From Phycisphaerales bacterium (GTDB taxonomy: Bacteria > Planctomycetota > Phycisphaerae > UBA1845): a stretch of 64,000 nt of DNA. The stretch's first letter is position 1, and each line of letters starts with the position of its first letter. Shown here one piece after another: positions 42,980-51,343 of this stretch. The notes beneath the pieces are model-generated. The model worked only from the letters and a program-made list of their open reading frames with translations, was not told the origin of the DNA and made no database searches. The position numbers and the translations under genes were made by a program. Where the stretch lies: contig CP070691.1 of assembly GCA_020353195.1 (NCBI GenBank), positions 3,655,665 to 3,719,664 of the forward strand, given 5' to 3'.

Positions 42980-45301
42980 ATGTTCCGATTGCCCAACAGC
43001 CGAGCATGGATTGTCGTTTTGTTTGCGGCGGTTCTGATGCCGTCGGCGATGGCGAGCGTCCGGGCGATGGAAACGGCGTCGGCGCCGGATTCCGAGCTGG
43101 ACAGCGCGTGGCTGGATGCGATCTCGTTGATCGAGCGGGGCGCCGCCGATGGTCAACTGGCCGGTGCCGACGTTTCGGACGCCGAGTCGCCGCTGGTGCG
43201 GGTGGCGCAGTGGCTGTCCGAGCGGGCGGAGCTCGAACGGTCCCGGACCGAGCTGACGAGAACCGATTTCGACACGTACGTCGCGCGAGTGCAGAAGTGG
43301 CACGAGCGGGGCAAGATCGACAAGGCGCTGGAGAACGCGCTGTACGCGTACGCCAACGCGGCGGACAAGGACGCCTTCCGCCGGGAGGCCTGGCTGGCGG
43401 CGCTCCGCAAGGATGCGATCGACAAGGCCGGCGAGCGCCGGGAGAACAAAGAGTGGCTTGAAGCCCACGCGATCTACTATGAGCTGAGCGAGATATTCGA
43501 TCAGGACACGGAGCTTCGAGATCTCCGCCACGAATGTCTGACCCACGCCCGGCTCGAGGAGCTGTACAAGGAGGGCACCGGGTGGAGCGAGCCGCTGGAG
43601 GGCATTGACCCGGACATGGTCACGGAGGCCTTGTATCGGATCGACCAGAAGTACGTGGAGGAGCCGGACTTTCGGGCCATGACCGAGGCGGGCCTGGAGC
43701 AGGTCCTGCTTCTGTTGGAGTCGCCCGCGCTTCGCGAGTTGTTCGAGTGTCTCAGTGACGACCCGCGGCGGCAGGAGTTCGAAGAGCGGTTGCGGATCCG
43801 TCTCGATCAGGTTCAGACGGCCGGGTCGCTCAACCGCCGGGAGGCGGCCTATTACTTCACGCGCATGATGCAGATCAACCGCCAGACCGTGCAGTTGCCG
43901 GAGGCGCTGCTCGCAGCGGAGTTCGTCAACGGGGCCCTGGAGGAGTTGGACGAGTTCACGTCGGTGATCTGGCCGGTGGACTACAAGGAGTTTCAGAAGC
44001 ACACGCGGGGCAATTTCATCGGCGTGGGCATCCAGATCCGCCAGAAGCTCAACGCGGACACGAAGTGCAATGAGGTCGTCGTCGTGTCGCCGCTGGAGGA
44101 CACGCCGGCGTATCGGGCGGGTATCCAGGCTGACGACGTGATCCGCAGAGTGAACGGCGAATCGCTGTGCGAGCTGGAAGTCTCGCTGTCCAAGGCGGTG
44201 GACATGATCACCGGGCCGGAAGGCACCCACGTGACGCTGACCATCTATCGCTCGTCTGAGGACAGCGAGATCGACTTCAAGCTGAAGCGCGAGCGGGTGG
44301 ACATCGGCTCCGTCAAGTCGACGCGGCGAGACGAGGTCGATGAGCAGAGGTGGAACCACTTGCTCGACCCGAAGCTGGGCATCGGCTACGCGCGGGTGAC
44401 GAATTTCCAGGAGAACACGGTTGGGGAACTGCGGGCGGTCATCGACGACCTGCTCAAGCAGCATCGCCTGCGCGGGTTCATCCTCGACCTGCGGTTCAAT
44501 CCCGGCGGACTGCTGACGTCGGCGGTGCGGATGGCGGAGCTCTTCCTCGGGCAGGACGAGATGATCGTCAGCACCAGGGGGCTGCACAGCCGTCCGTGGC
44601 CGATCAACACCGAGGAGGACGGACCGTTCAAGGATCTGCCCTTGATCATTCTGGTCAACGAGTACAGCGCGAGCGCGTCGGAGATCGTGGCCGGCGCGAT
44701 CAAGGACCACCGTCGCGGGCTGATCGTTGGCGAGCGGACCTTCGGCAAGTTCAGCGTGCAGAACGTGATCCAGCTCGTTCGCAGTGACGCCCATCTGAAA
44801 CTGACCACCGCTCACTATTACCTTCCGAGCGGGCGATCGCTGCACCGGGAAGACGATTCCACTGAATGGGGCGTCGAGCCCGACATCAAGGTCACTCTCG
44901 TGCCCAAGGAGCTCCGCAAGGTGATGGATATCCGGCGTAACGCCGATGTCATCGGGCCGCGAGGCTCGGCCAACGGCGACGCTGACGCCGCCAAGGAAAC
45001 GCCGGATCCGGCGGAGGATGCGGCTGCGCCGTCTGAGGTCGACACGCCGGCTCCCGCCGACGAGACCGGCGCTGCGGTGCCGACGACGCAACCGGCCGAC
45101 GACGAGGATGACGCTGACGAGGAGGAGGACGAGCCCGACCCCAACAATCGTCCCGAAGTGGACCCGCAACTGGAGACCGCGCTGCTGGTCATGCGGCTGC
45201 GGGTTCTGAGTGAGGATTTCCCGATTATCGCCCGCAGCAGCCGGCCCGAACCGCCGCCGGCGACCGCCAAGCTCGAGGAAGGGAAGCTGACGGCCCATTA
45301 A
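42980..45301 (+). CDS. C-terminal processing peptidase (S41, PDZ-containing)
   Basis: A 773-residue secreted or periplasmic protease with an N-terminal signal (AWIVVLFAAVLMPSAMA). A long helical region leads to a PDZ domain (about residues 345-440, GVGIQIRQKLN, DTPAYRAGIQADDVIRRVNG) and an S41 core. The core has LRGFILDLRFNPGGLL, NEYSASASEIVAGAIKDHRRG and GERTFGKFSVQN. Ser565 and Lys590 are the probable dyad, 25 residues apart as in E. coli Prc (Ser430/Lys455). The last 120 residues are very acidic and Pro-rich (DDEDDADEEEDEPDP). AGGAG lies six bases before ATG 42980. Its targets are unknown. Confidence 0.94.
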   Translation: MFRLPNSRAWIVVLFAAVLMPSAMASVRAMETASAPDSELDSAWLDAISLIERGAADGQLAGADVSDAESPLVRVAQWLSERAELERSRTELTRTDFDTYVARVQKWHERGKIDKALENALYAYANAADKDAFRREAWLAALRKDAIDKAGERRENKEWLEAHAIYYELSEIFDQDTELRDLRHECLTHARLEELYKEGTGWSEPLEGIDPDMVTEALYRIDQKYVEEPDFRAMTEAGLEQVLLLLESPALRELFECLSDDPRRQEFEERLRIRLDQVQTAGSLNRREAAYYFTRMMQINRQTVQLPEALLAAEFVNGALEELDEFTSVIWPVDYKEFQKHTRGNFIGVGIQIRQKLNADTKCNEVVVVSPLEDTPAYRAGIQADDVIRRVNGESLCELEVSLSKAVDMITGPEGTHVTLTIYRSSEDSEIDFKLKRERVDIGSVKSTRRDEVDEQRWNHLLDPKLGIGYARVTNFQENTVGELRAVIDDLLKQHRLRGFILDLRFNPGGLLTSAVRMAELFLGQDEMIVSTRGLHSRPWPINTEEDGPFKDLPLIILVNEYSASASEIVAGAIKDHRRGLIVGERTFGKFSVQNVIQLVRSDAHLKLTTAHYYLPSGRSLHREDDSTEWGVEPDIKVTLVPKELRKVMDIRRNADVIGPRGSANGDADAAKETPDPAEDAAAPSEVDTPAPADETGAAVPTTQPADDEDDADEEEDEPDPNNRPEVDPQLETALLVMRLRVLSEDFPIIARSSRPEPPPATAKLEEGKLTAH

Positions 45302-45353
45302 CCGAGGCGGCCGGGCGATCCGCAACCGACAGATCCGAAGCCGACAATGGTAC

Positions 45354-45379
45354 AAGCACGCGCGTCGAGCGCGTGCTTT
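45354..45379 (+). terminator. Intrinsic terminator after the processing protease
   Basis: AAGCACGCGC (45354-45363) and GCGCGTGCTT (45369-45378) pair over ten bases around GTCGA. The stem ends in TTT, and it lies between the convergent protease and glycosyltransferase-like genes. Confidence 0.65.
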
Positions 45380-45519
45380 CGTGCGCATGCACGACCGGGC
45401 CGGCGCGACCGCACCGCGTGGCGTCTGGCAAGTGGCGCCCGCCCGGACACGTCGTCAGCGGCAACCGTAACAGCGGCGATCGTGAAGGTTTGAGCTGTCG
45501 AGCCCTGGGTCGCTTTTCG

Positions 45520-47094
45520 TCAGACGCAGACCGGCCGATGGTTGTCGTCTCGGACCTGATGTTCGCTGTAGACTTTGTGCTTGAGTCGGAGCAGGCCCAG
45601 CAACCCGGCGTCGGCGCGCCGCTCCACGCAGACCGGTGCGATCAAGGGATCGCAGCCGGTTGCCTCACGCACCAGATCGCAGAAGCGCTCATTGAACGCA
45701 CGAGCCGGGTCCGCCTGCCCCGCGGCAAACTGTAGCGCCTCGGCCACGTGCCGGCACGTGTCACGCCGGATGACGCTGCAGGCGAGGTCTGCGGTGTGGG
45801 CCTTGAACGGCCCGGTGATGTGGTTCAACGACAATCGTATGGGGTGCTCGACCTGCCCGGTCGCCGGATCGGGTCGACGGAACGTATAGGCGATCTCGCC
45901 GTCGATCAGGGCCCGGTTCAGGGTGGAGACGATGGGCGCGTCGATCGAACCGAGTTGGTGGACCAGGTCCCTCGTGGGGATCATGTCGGGGCCCAGCAGC
46001 ATGAAACGTTCCCAGCTCCGGTCGCCAGCCTGCGGGTCGTGCAGGAAGCGGGCCAACGCCGATCCCACGTCGTGGGCGTCGATCAGGCGGACGCCGATGC
46101 GGTTGCCCGGTTCCTCCTGCCAGGTAATCAGGATTTCCGCCGTCCGGAAGTCCAGCCACCGTCGGGCCGTGCACGCGATGACCAGAGTGCGGGGTGTTTC
46201 ACCAGAGGCGGTCCGGTTCCATCGCGGTCCGGGCAGCGGGGGCACCATGAGCTGCTCGATGTGCGTGAGGTCCACGGGCATGACATGATCGCACCAGGCT
46301 TCGGGATGGACGGTGGGATGGTATCCGAGTTGGCCGGCTTTGCGGAGGAAGTACACCTCTGCGTCGATCGTCGGCTGGTGGGGCACGTCGACGACGTGAA
46401 ACCACGGCGGTGTCATCCGTTCGAGGACCTCACGGGCGATCAGGCAGAACGACAGGCTCGTCGCGTCGCAGGCGAACAGCGTGTCCGGCAGTTCGCCCGG
46501 TTGGCGCCGGTGATAGCGGATCCTGGCGTCGTGCGGGTCGATCGGCGATCCTCGCAACGCGGGGACCGTGACGTCCATGACGTCGGTGGTCAGGTCGAAC
46601 GGCGCGTGGCGGGTCGCTCCCGCGCCTTCCCGACGGTGGCAGATCGGTGCCGGCCCGCAGACCAGCGGCTCGTTCGTTTCCAGCAGCAGATCCAGGCCTC
46701 GCTGGGGAGCCACGATGTCGGCGCCGACGAACGCGAGATGGGTTTTGGCGTTGTCGGCCAGGAACCGCTCGACCAGCAGGTTGCGGCAGTGCGCGTCGGT
46801 GTCGGCGCGCTGCCACCACATCTCGACCGAACCCGCCCGGCGTGTGTCGCGGATCATCGCCTGCATCGAACCGAGTGCCTGCTCGTGGATTTGGCCGTTC
46901 GAGGCGAAGGCCACCACCACGTGGGGGCCGGCGGCCAGGTCGGCGCTGGCGACGGTGTGGACGCCCGGCGAAGGTGTGGTCGTTCCTTCGGGCCGAGTCG
47001 CCTCCGGACGGGCTTTGGGCCGCAGGCGACCGGCGAAGGCGGTCGCTTTCCGCTGGCGGTTCTGCCGGCGGCGTTTTCTTCTCTTGTCTGACAT
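45520..47094 (-). CDS. Duplicated glycosyltransferase-like protein
   Basis: A 524-residue soluble protein with a basic start (KRRKRRRQNRQRK). The first half (about 55-275) reads as a GT-A-type fold: HVVVAFASNGQIHEQALGSM, then RNLLVERFLADNAKTHLAFVGADIVAPQRGLDLLL. A second half (about 290-510) has the same layout: TLVIACTARRWLDFRTAEIL, ARFLHDPQAGDRSWERFMLLGPDMIPTRDLVHQL and APIVSTLNRAL. Each half has an aspartate where nucleotide-sugar transferases keep their DxD metal site (GAD, GPD). I do not recognise a known family. ATG 47094 has GAGGG nine bases upstream. No sugar or acceptor can be inferred. Confidence 0.7.
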   Translation of the reverse strand: MSDKRRKRRRQNRQRKATAFAGRLRPKARPEATRPEGTTTPSPGVHTVASADLAAGPHVVVAFASNGQIHEQALGSMQAMIRDTRRAGSVEMWWQRADTDAHCRNLLVERFLADNAKTHLAFVGADIVAPQRGLDLLLETNEPLVCGPAPICHRREGAGATRHAPFDLTTDVMDVTVPALRGSPIDPHDARIRYHRRQPGELPDTLFACDATSLSFCLIAREVLERMTPPWFHVVDVPHQPTIDAEVYFLRKAGQLGYHPTVHPEAWCDHVMPVDLTHIEQLMVPPLPGPRWNRTASGETPRTLVIACTARRWLDFRTAEILITWQEEPGNRIGVRLIDAHDVGSALARFLHDPQAGDRSWERFMLLGPDMIPTRDLVHQLGSIDAPIVSTLNRALIDGEIAYTFRRPDPATGQVEHPIRLSLNHITGPFKAHTADLACSVIRRDTCRHVAEALQFAAGQADPARAFNERFCDLVREATGCDPLIAPVCVERRADAGLLGLLRLKHKVYSEHQVRDDNHRPVCV

Positions 47095-47266
47095 GGTGAT
47101 GGCCCTCGCTTCGTTGCCGGAACATCCGTATCCTCTGCCTATCGGACGATCGCCGATCGGGGTGAAGGTCGGTCGCGAAAAGCCTTTCCGGGAACCCGGC
47201 GGGCCGCGGACGGCCGACGGATTCGAGTGGCAGAGTCAGGGGAGGTCGTCGTTCGGGGAGGTGTCC

Positions 47267-48637
47267 GTGGCGGACCTCGAATCGTCGACAGCGTTGGACA
47301 CGAGCGCTTCGCCCGCGCCGTCTGAAGGAAGGTGGCCGGCGTGGACAGCGATCTTCGCGTCCGGCATCGCCCCGCGGACGCTGGCGCGGCGGACGACCCA
47401 CGTCGGGCTGCGATCCGCGTACGCGGTGCACGTGGCGGGCATTTTGCTGGCGGTGGCGGCCGTCATCTTCGTTATCTTCCTTGAGAGACTGGCGAGCGCT
47501 CTAGACTCGGCCAATCTCAGCGAGATCTGTCTGCACATGGTGAGGGACATCCAAGAGGTGCTTCGCTATTTCCACGCCCGCCCGATCGTGTGGACCATCC
47601 GCATCTTACTGAGCTTCATGGGCATCGAGGCGATCTACCTGCTGGTGGCGCTGGTGGTCATGTCGTGGGGGGCCGGTGACGAGCCGTTCGCCGTCAGTGT
47701 CCGCAGCGCCGTGCAGCGGGTCTGGCTTCACACGCCGCACGTGGCGATCGTGATCCTGACTGCGGGGTCGGTGATCATTCTGGTTGAGCGTTCCCGCGTA
47801 TTCTGGCCCGGCATGTATGGACCCGCAATGGTTGTCCTGACGCTGTGCTCATCCGGCATGTGGTTGCTTTGGGCGCTGCTCGGGGTGGTCGGCGCGCCGC
47901 GGCCGAGCCTGCCGAGCGACCTGCCGCCGATGTGCGAATGGTGCGGATACAACCTGACGCACATCCCGACCGACGGGCGGTGCTCGGAATGCGGGCGGCC
48001 GGTGATTGAATCGCTGGGGGAGGGTGTTCGGCCCGGGGTCGCCTGGCAGCGGCGCGAAGTCATTCCTCCGTTGCGTGCGTGGTGGCGTTGCACGATCGAC
48101 GGGGCGCTTCGGGCCGCAGTGCTCGGGCGTACGGTGCGGGTCACGGGCACCGGCCGCGAACACCGCGTTTTCCTGGTAACGCACCTTGTGCTGGTCTTCC
48201 TGGCGGCGGCGTTCGGCTGCGCGTGCTCCATCATTGCGACCGATGGGGCTTCGGGCCCGGAATGGGAAATTCTCCTAGCGTTGCCTTCGCTCGTGGGATG
48301 CCTGGCCGTCGGTCTGGCCGTCGGCATTGCGGTATTGGCCGCCTCGGCCGTCGGCATCGCGTTTCAGATTATGGACAAGCGGAACCTGATGCGTGCGTCG
48401 ATGCAGGTGGCCGCGTATGGGGCGGGGTTCCTTGTTTTCTGGACTGTGGTTGCGTATGGCACGGTCGTGGGCCTGGTGATGATCGAAAACGTGCTGGACG
48501 ACCTCGCGTGGGCTTTGGGCTACCCCATTGATTCTCTGGCCATCGTTCTCTGGTGCGTGCCGAACCTGTTCTGTCTGGTGGCGTACTTCTCGCTGGTGGC
48601 GCGTGGCACGGCGGCCGCGCGCTATGCGAACCGGTAG
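47267..48637 (+). CDS. Multipass membrane protein with central zinc ribbon
   Basis: A 456-residue integral membrane protein of unknown function. About eight membrane helices are split into an N-terminal set and a C-terminal set by a cytosolic loop that holds CEWCGYNLTHIPTDGRCSECG, a four-cysteine ribbon like that at 1414-2010. The GTG at 47267 has GGGAGG five bases upstream, and translation from an earlier frame is not supported. Because the ATG of a longer reading would overlap the divergent neighbour's start codon by two bases, the shorter form is preferred. The conserved ribbon suggests a shared role with the other small ribbon protein. Confidence 0.78.
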   Translation: MADLESSTALDTSASPAPSEGRWPAWTAIFASGIAPRTLARRTTHVGLRSAYAVHVAGILLAVAAVIFVIFLERLASALDSANLSEICLHMVRDIQEVLRYFHARPIVWTIRILLSFMGIEAIYLLVALVVMSWGAGDEPFAVSVRSAVQRVWLHTPHVAIVILTAGSVIILVERSRVFWPGMYGPAMVVLTLCSSGMWLLWALLGVVGAPRPSLPSDLPPMCEWCGYNLTHIPTDGRCSECGRPVIESLGEGVRPGVAWQRREVIPPLRAWWRCTIDGALRAAVLGRTVRVTGTGREHRVFLVTHLVLVFLAAAFGCACSIIATDGASGPEWEILLALPSLVGCLAVGLAVGIAVLAASAVGIAFQIMDKRNLMRASMQVAAYGAGFLVFWTVVAYGTVVGLVMIENVLDDLAWALGYPIDSLAIVLWCVPNLFCLVAYFSLVARGTAAARYANR

Positions 48638-48673
48638 GAGCGGGCGGTTGCCGGGGCATGTTGTCCCGCGTGA

Positions 48674-48719
48674 GTGCAGCCGTTGCGCAAGAGCGGTGGC
48701 AGGCGTGCAGCCGTTGCGC
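48674..48719. repeat. 15-bp direct repeat
   Basis: GTGCAGCCGTTGCGC occurs at 48674-48688 and 48705-48719, within the 88-base gap between the ribbon membrane protein and the response regulator. Confidence 0.45.
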
Positions 48720-48725
48720 GTTTGT

Positions 48726-49406
48726 TCACGGCACGAACTTGTATCCGATGCTATGGACGGTGAGGATGTGCTTGGGGTTCTTGGGGTCCGGCTCCAGCTT
48801 TCGGCGCAGTGACACGATGTGGTTGTCGACGGTACGGTTCGTGGGGTAGGCTTCCAGGCCCCAGATTTCGTCGAGCATCCTGTTGCGCTCGACGGGTTGC
48901 TCGGCGTTTTCCAGCAGCATCTTGAGGATCCGGATTTCGAAGTGGCCCAGCTTGTGGGTCTGTCCTGCGCGGACGGCCGTCCCTTTGACCAGGTCGACTT
49001 CCGCGTCGCCGACAGTCATGACTTTGGACACGCCGGGTAGGGTCCCGCTGTGGCGCAGGGCGACCTTGATGCGCGCCAGCAATTCGCGGACCCCGAACGG
49101 TTTGGTGATGTAATCATCCGCGCCGGCCTCCAGCCCGCGGACGATGTCGATCTCCTGGCTCTTGGCGGTCAGCATGAGGATGGGGACGCTGTAGCCCGCC
49201 TCGCGGAGCTTGCGGCAGACGGTGATCCCGTCGAGCCCGGGCATCATCACGTCGAGGAGAACCAGATCCGGTCGATCGCGGCCGACCGCTTCCAGGGTCT
49301 GCGGCCCGTCGGTGGCTTCGATGACCTCGTATCCTTCGAACTGCAGGTTGTCCCGCAGTCCCATGAGCATGGCCGGTTCGTCTTCGGCGACGAGGATTCT
49401 GGACAT
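48726..49406 (-). CDS. OmpR/PhoB-family response regulator
   Basis: A 226-residue DNA-binding regulator. The receiver domain has Glu8/Asp9, the phosphate acceptor Asp52 in LVLLDVMMPG, and ITKPF. The winged-helix domain covers residues about 130-226 with HKLGHFEIRILKMLLENAEQPVERN and RTVDNHIVSLRRKLEPDP, standard for the OmpR class. It acts as a transcription factor for the partner kinase gene. The ATG at 49406 overlaps the TGA of the kinase gene by one base (TGATG), with AAGGAA nine bases upstream, so the two are translationally coupled. Confidence 0.96.
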   Translation of the reverse strand: MSRILVAEDEPAMLMGLRDNLQFEGYEVIEATDGPQTLEAVGRDRPDLVLLDVMMPGLDGITVCRKLREAGYSVPILMLTAKSQEIDIVRGLEAGADDYITKPFGVRELLARIKVALRHSGTLPGVSKVMTVGDAEVDLVKGTAVRAGQTHKLGHFEIRILKMLLENAEQPVERNRMLDEIWGLEAYPTNRTVDNHIVSLRRKLEPDPKNPKHILTVHSIGYKFVP

Positions 49407-51073
49407 CAGGATGATTCCTTCAGGTGTTTGGGGTTCGGATTCTGCGGTAAGAATATACGAAACTCGCTGCCTTTGACCAGGCGCGACTCGACGTCGATGT
49501 ACCCGCCGTGGGCGTCGACGATGCGCTTGCACAGCGCCAGCCCCAATCCGGCTCCGCGCCGCTTGCGGACGCGATCGTCGGTGGCCCGGAAGAACCCGTC
49601 GAACAGGTGCGCCCGGTCCTCCGGGCGGATTCCGATGCCCCGGTCGCGGACCGCGATCAGCACACCGTGGCGGCCCCGGCGGGTCTCCGGCGCCACGTCA
49701 ACGGCAAGGAACTTGTCGTCGGCGCTGTATTTCACGGCGTTGCTGATCAGGTTGAGCACGACCTGGCTGATGGCGTCCGCGTCGCCTTGGATCTCCGGCA
49801 GATCGTCGGCGACGATGCACCGATGCTCGAATGCGTGGTGATCCAGCTCATGGCGATAGGAGTCGTACGTCGAACGGACGACCTGCCCCACGTGCATGGG
49901 CTCCATGCGTGGCGGCTTGCGTAAGGCGTCGATGCGGGCGAAGTCCAGGATATTGTCGATCAGATGCGTCAGGCGCGTGCTCTCGCGGGTGATGATCTCG
50001 TGATACTCCGTGATCTTGTCCGGCGAGGTGACCCGCCCGGCGAGGAGCGTCTCCCCGAACATCCGGATCAGGGCGAGCGGCGTCTTGAGCTCGTGGGAGA
50101 CCTGGGCGATGAAGTTGCCTTTCATCCGCGACAGCGCGATCTCGTGCTGGGCGAGGCGGTTCATCGCGCGGATCGCCAGCAGCAAGGCCACCAATCCCAG
50201 CAGTGTTGCGCTACTGTAGAGGAGCGACTGCCACATCCCCGCGGCTTCCTGCTCCAGGATGAAGTCGATGGACGGCTGGACGGACCAGAACGGGAACATC
50301 GGCCCGAGCAATTCGGACCAGACGTCGCCGCGGCGGGGCCAGAGATTGATCTCGGGGCGGGCGTCGACGAGGGCAAGCTCTCCGCCGGCGGTGATCAAGG
50401 GCTCGACGAGGTCGCGGCGCAGGCGATCGAGATCCAGCACGACCGCCGCCACCACCACCGTGCCGTCCTTCCGGCGAACCGCACCGTAGGGGACGACCAC
50501 CGGCTTGCCCGCGATCACCTCGCGGAAGAAGCTGTAGGGCTCGGGCCGCAGATTCTCCTGGACGGCCTGGAGCAAGTCGTCCAGCCGGGGCTGCAGGAGT
50601 GATTGCAGCCGCTCAATGTCCGTTCGCGGCGCGGATTCCGTGTTCGGGCGCGGACAGGAATACCAGGTCTGCCCGTCCCAGACGAACGCGTCTCCCGGCC
50701 AGACGGGCTGGGCATCGAAGGGCTCATCGCCAGGCGTTTCACCGTCGGCGGGCGACCTCTCGGGCGGCTCCTGATCGGTGGGCTGATCAGCAGCTGGCGG
50801 ACCGCCCGGGGCGTCATCGGCCGTGATCGCCGTGCCGCACTGGAGGCCGACGTCGTCCAAGGCGGGCCCGATCGTCGCTGCCAGCTCCTGCTGAACGGTG
50901 GCGATCCGGCGATACGCCTCGGGACGCAGTTCGAGGATTCGTCCTTTCGCGAGCGATTTCGACTGGCGCACCGCGAGGATCAAGCACGACGCCGACAGCA
51001 GCACCGCCAACGTGACCACGCCTACCACGAGGTTTCGGGATGTTGCCGGACTGTCCGAACCTGAGCTGGCCAT
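49406..51073 (-). CDS. Membrane sensor histidine kinase
   Basis: A 555-residue two-component kinase. The first helix (about 14-36) and a second near 275-300 (MWQSLLYSSATLLGLVALLLA) flank an extracytoplasmic sensing region of about 240 residues, including a Pro/Asp-rich stretch near 85-120. HisKA follows with His327 in QVSHELKTP, then N-box NLISNAVKYSADDK, G1 DRGIGI, FDGFFRA and GAGLGLALCKRIVDAHGG. The signal is unknown. The start at 51073 is an ATG. The promoter region contains an AT-rich box also found before mrp. It is coupled to the OmpR-type gene. Confidence 0.95.
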   Translation of the reverse strand: MASSGSDSPATSRNLVVGVVTLAVLLSASCLILAVRQSKSLAKGRILELRPEAYRRIATVQQELAATIGPALDDVGLQCGTAITADDAPGGPPAADQPTDQEPPERSPADGETPGDEPFDAQPVWPGDAFVWDGQTWYSCPRPNTESAPRTDIERLQSLLQPRLDDLLQAVQENLRPEPYSFFREVIAGKPVVVPYGAVRRKDGTVVVAAVVLDLDRLRRDLVEPLITAGGELALVDARPEINLWPRRGDVWSELLGPMFPFWSVQPSIDFILEQEAAGMWQSLLYSSATLLGLVALLLAIRAMNRLAQHEIALSRMKGNFIAQVSHELKTPLALIRMFGETLLAGRVTSPDKITEYHEIITRESTRLTHLIDNILDFARIDALRKPPRMEPMHVGQVVRSTYDSYRHELDHHAFEHRCIVADDLPEIQGDADAISQVVLNLISNAVKYSADDKFLAVDVAPETRRGRHGVLIAVRDRGIGIRPEDRAHLFDGFFRATDDRVRKRRGAGLGLALCKRIVDAHGGYIDVESRLVKGSEFRIFLPQNPNPKHLKESS

Positions 51074-51167
51074 CTCTGCGAACGCCTCGCGCCGGCGCGG
51101 GCGGAACCGTTCCCCGGATCAGGCGGCCATCCCACCCCGCCGAACGCCACGACTGGACCGGGGGCGC

Positions 51168-51181
51168 CCAATATGATACCA
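51168..51181 (-). promoter_or_regulatory. Shared AT-rich box, kinase side
   Basis: On the minus strand the sequence is TGGTATCATATTGG, 95 bases before the kinase start. The plus-strand copy lies 79 bases away. Confidence 0.4.
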
Positions 51182-51259
51182 CGCCGGCGGCCCGCAGGCG
51201 CGGGAGCGGGCTACGGATCGACCGCTATGACGGGGGCGGTTTGGCGCGAGAGGTGGAAA

Positions 51260-51273
51260 TGGTACCATATTGG
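51260..51273 (+). promoter_or_regulatory. Shared AT-rich box, mrp side
   Basis: TGGTACCATATTGG, 13 of 14 bases identical to the box at 51168-51181 but pointing the other way, lies 71 bases before mrp. Confidence 0.4.
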
Positions 51274-51343
51274 TGCTATATTTGGGCGTCAGCCGGGGTT
51301 GCCCGGCATCGCAAGCACCACCCGAACCGCGAGGCCAAGCCGG

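Noticed and set aside
42830..45388. An 852-codon open frame antisense to the processing-protease gene
   Set aside because: It is a shadow of the GC-rich protease gene: composition is Arg/Pro/His-rich, no domain is recognisable, and the sense frame has signal peptide, PDZ and catalytic dyad.
47092..47095. Overlapping divergent ATGs of the glycosyltransferase-like and zinc-ribbon genes
   Set aside because: The plus-strand ATG has no ribosome-binding site. The GTG at 47267 has GGGAGG and gives a better N-terminus.
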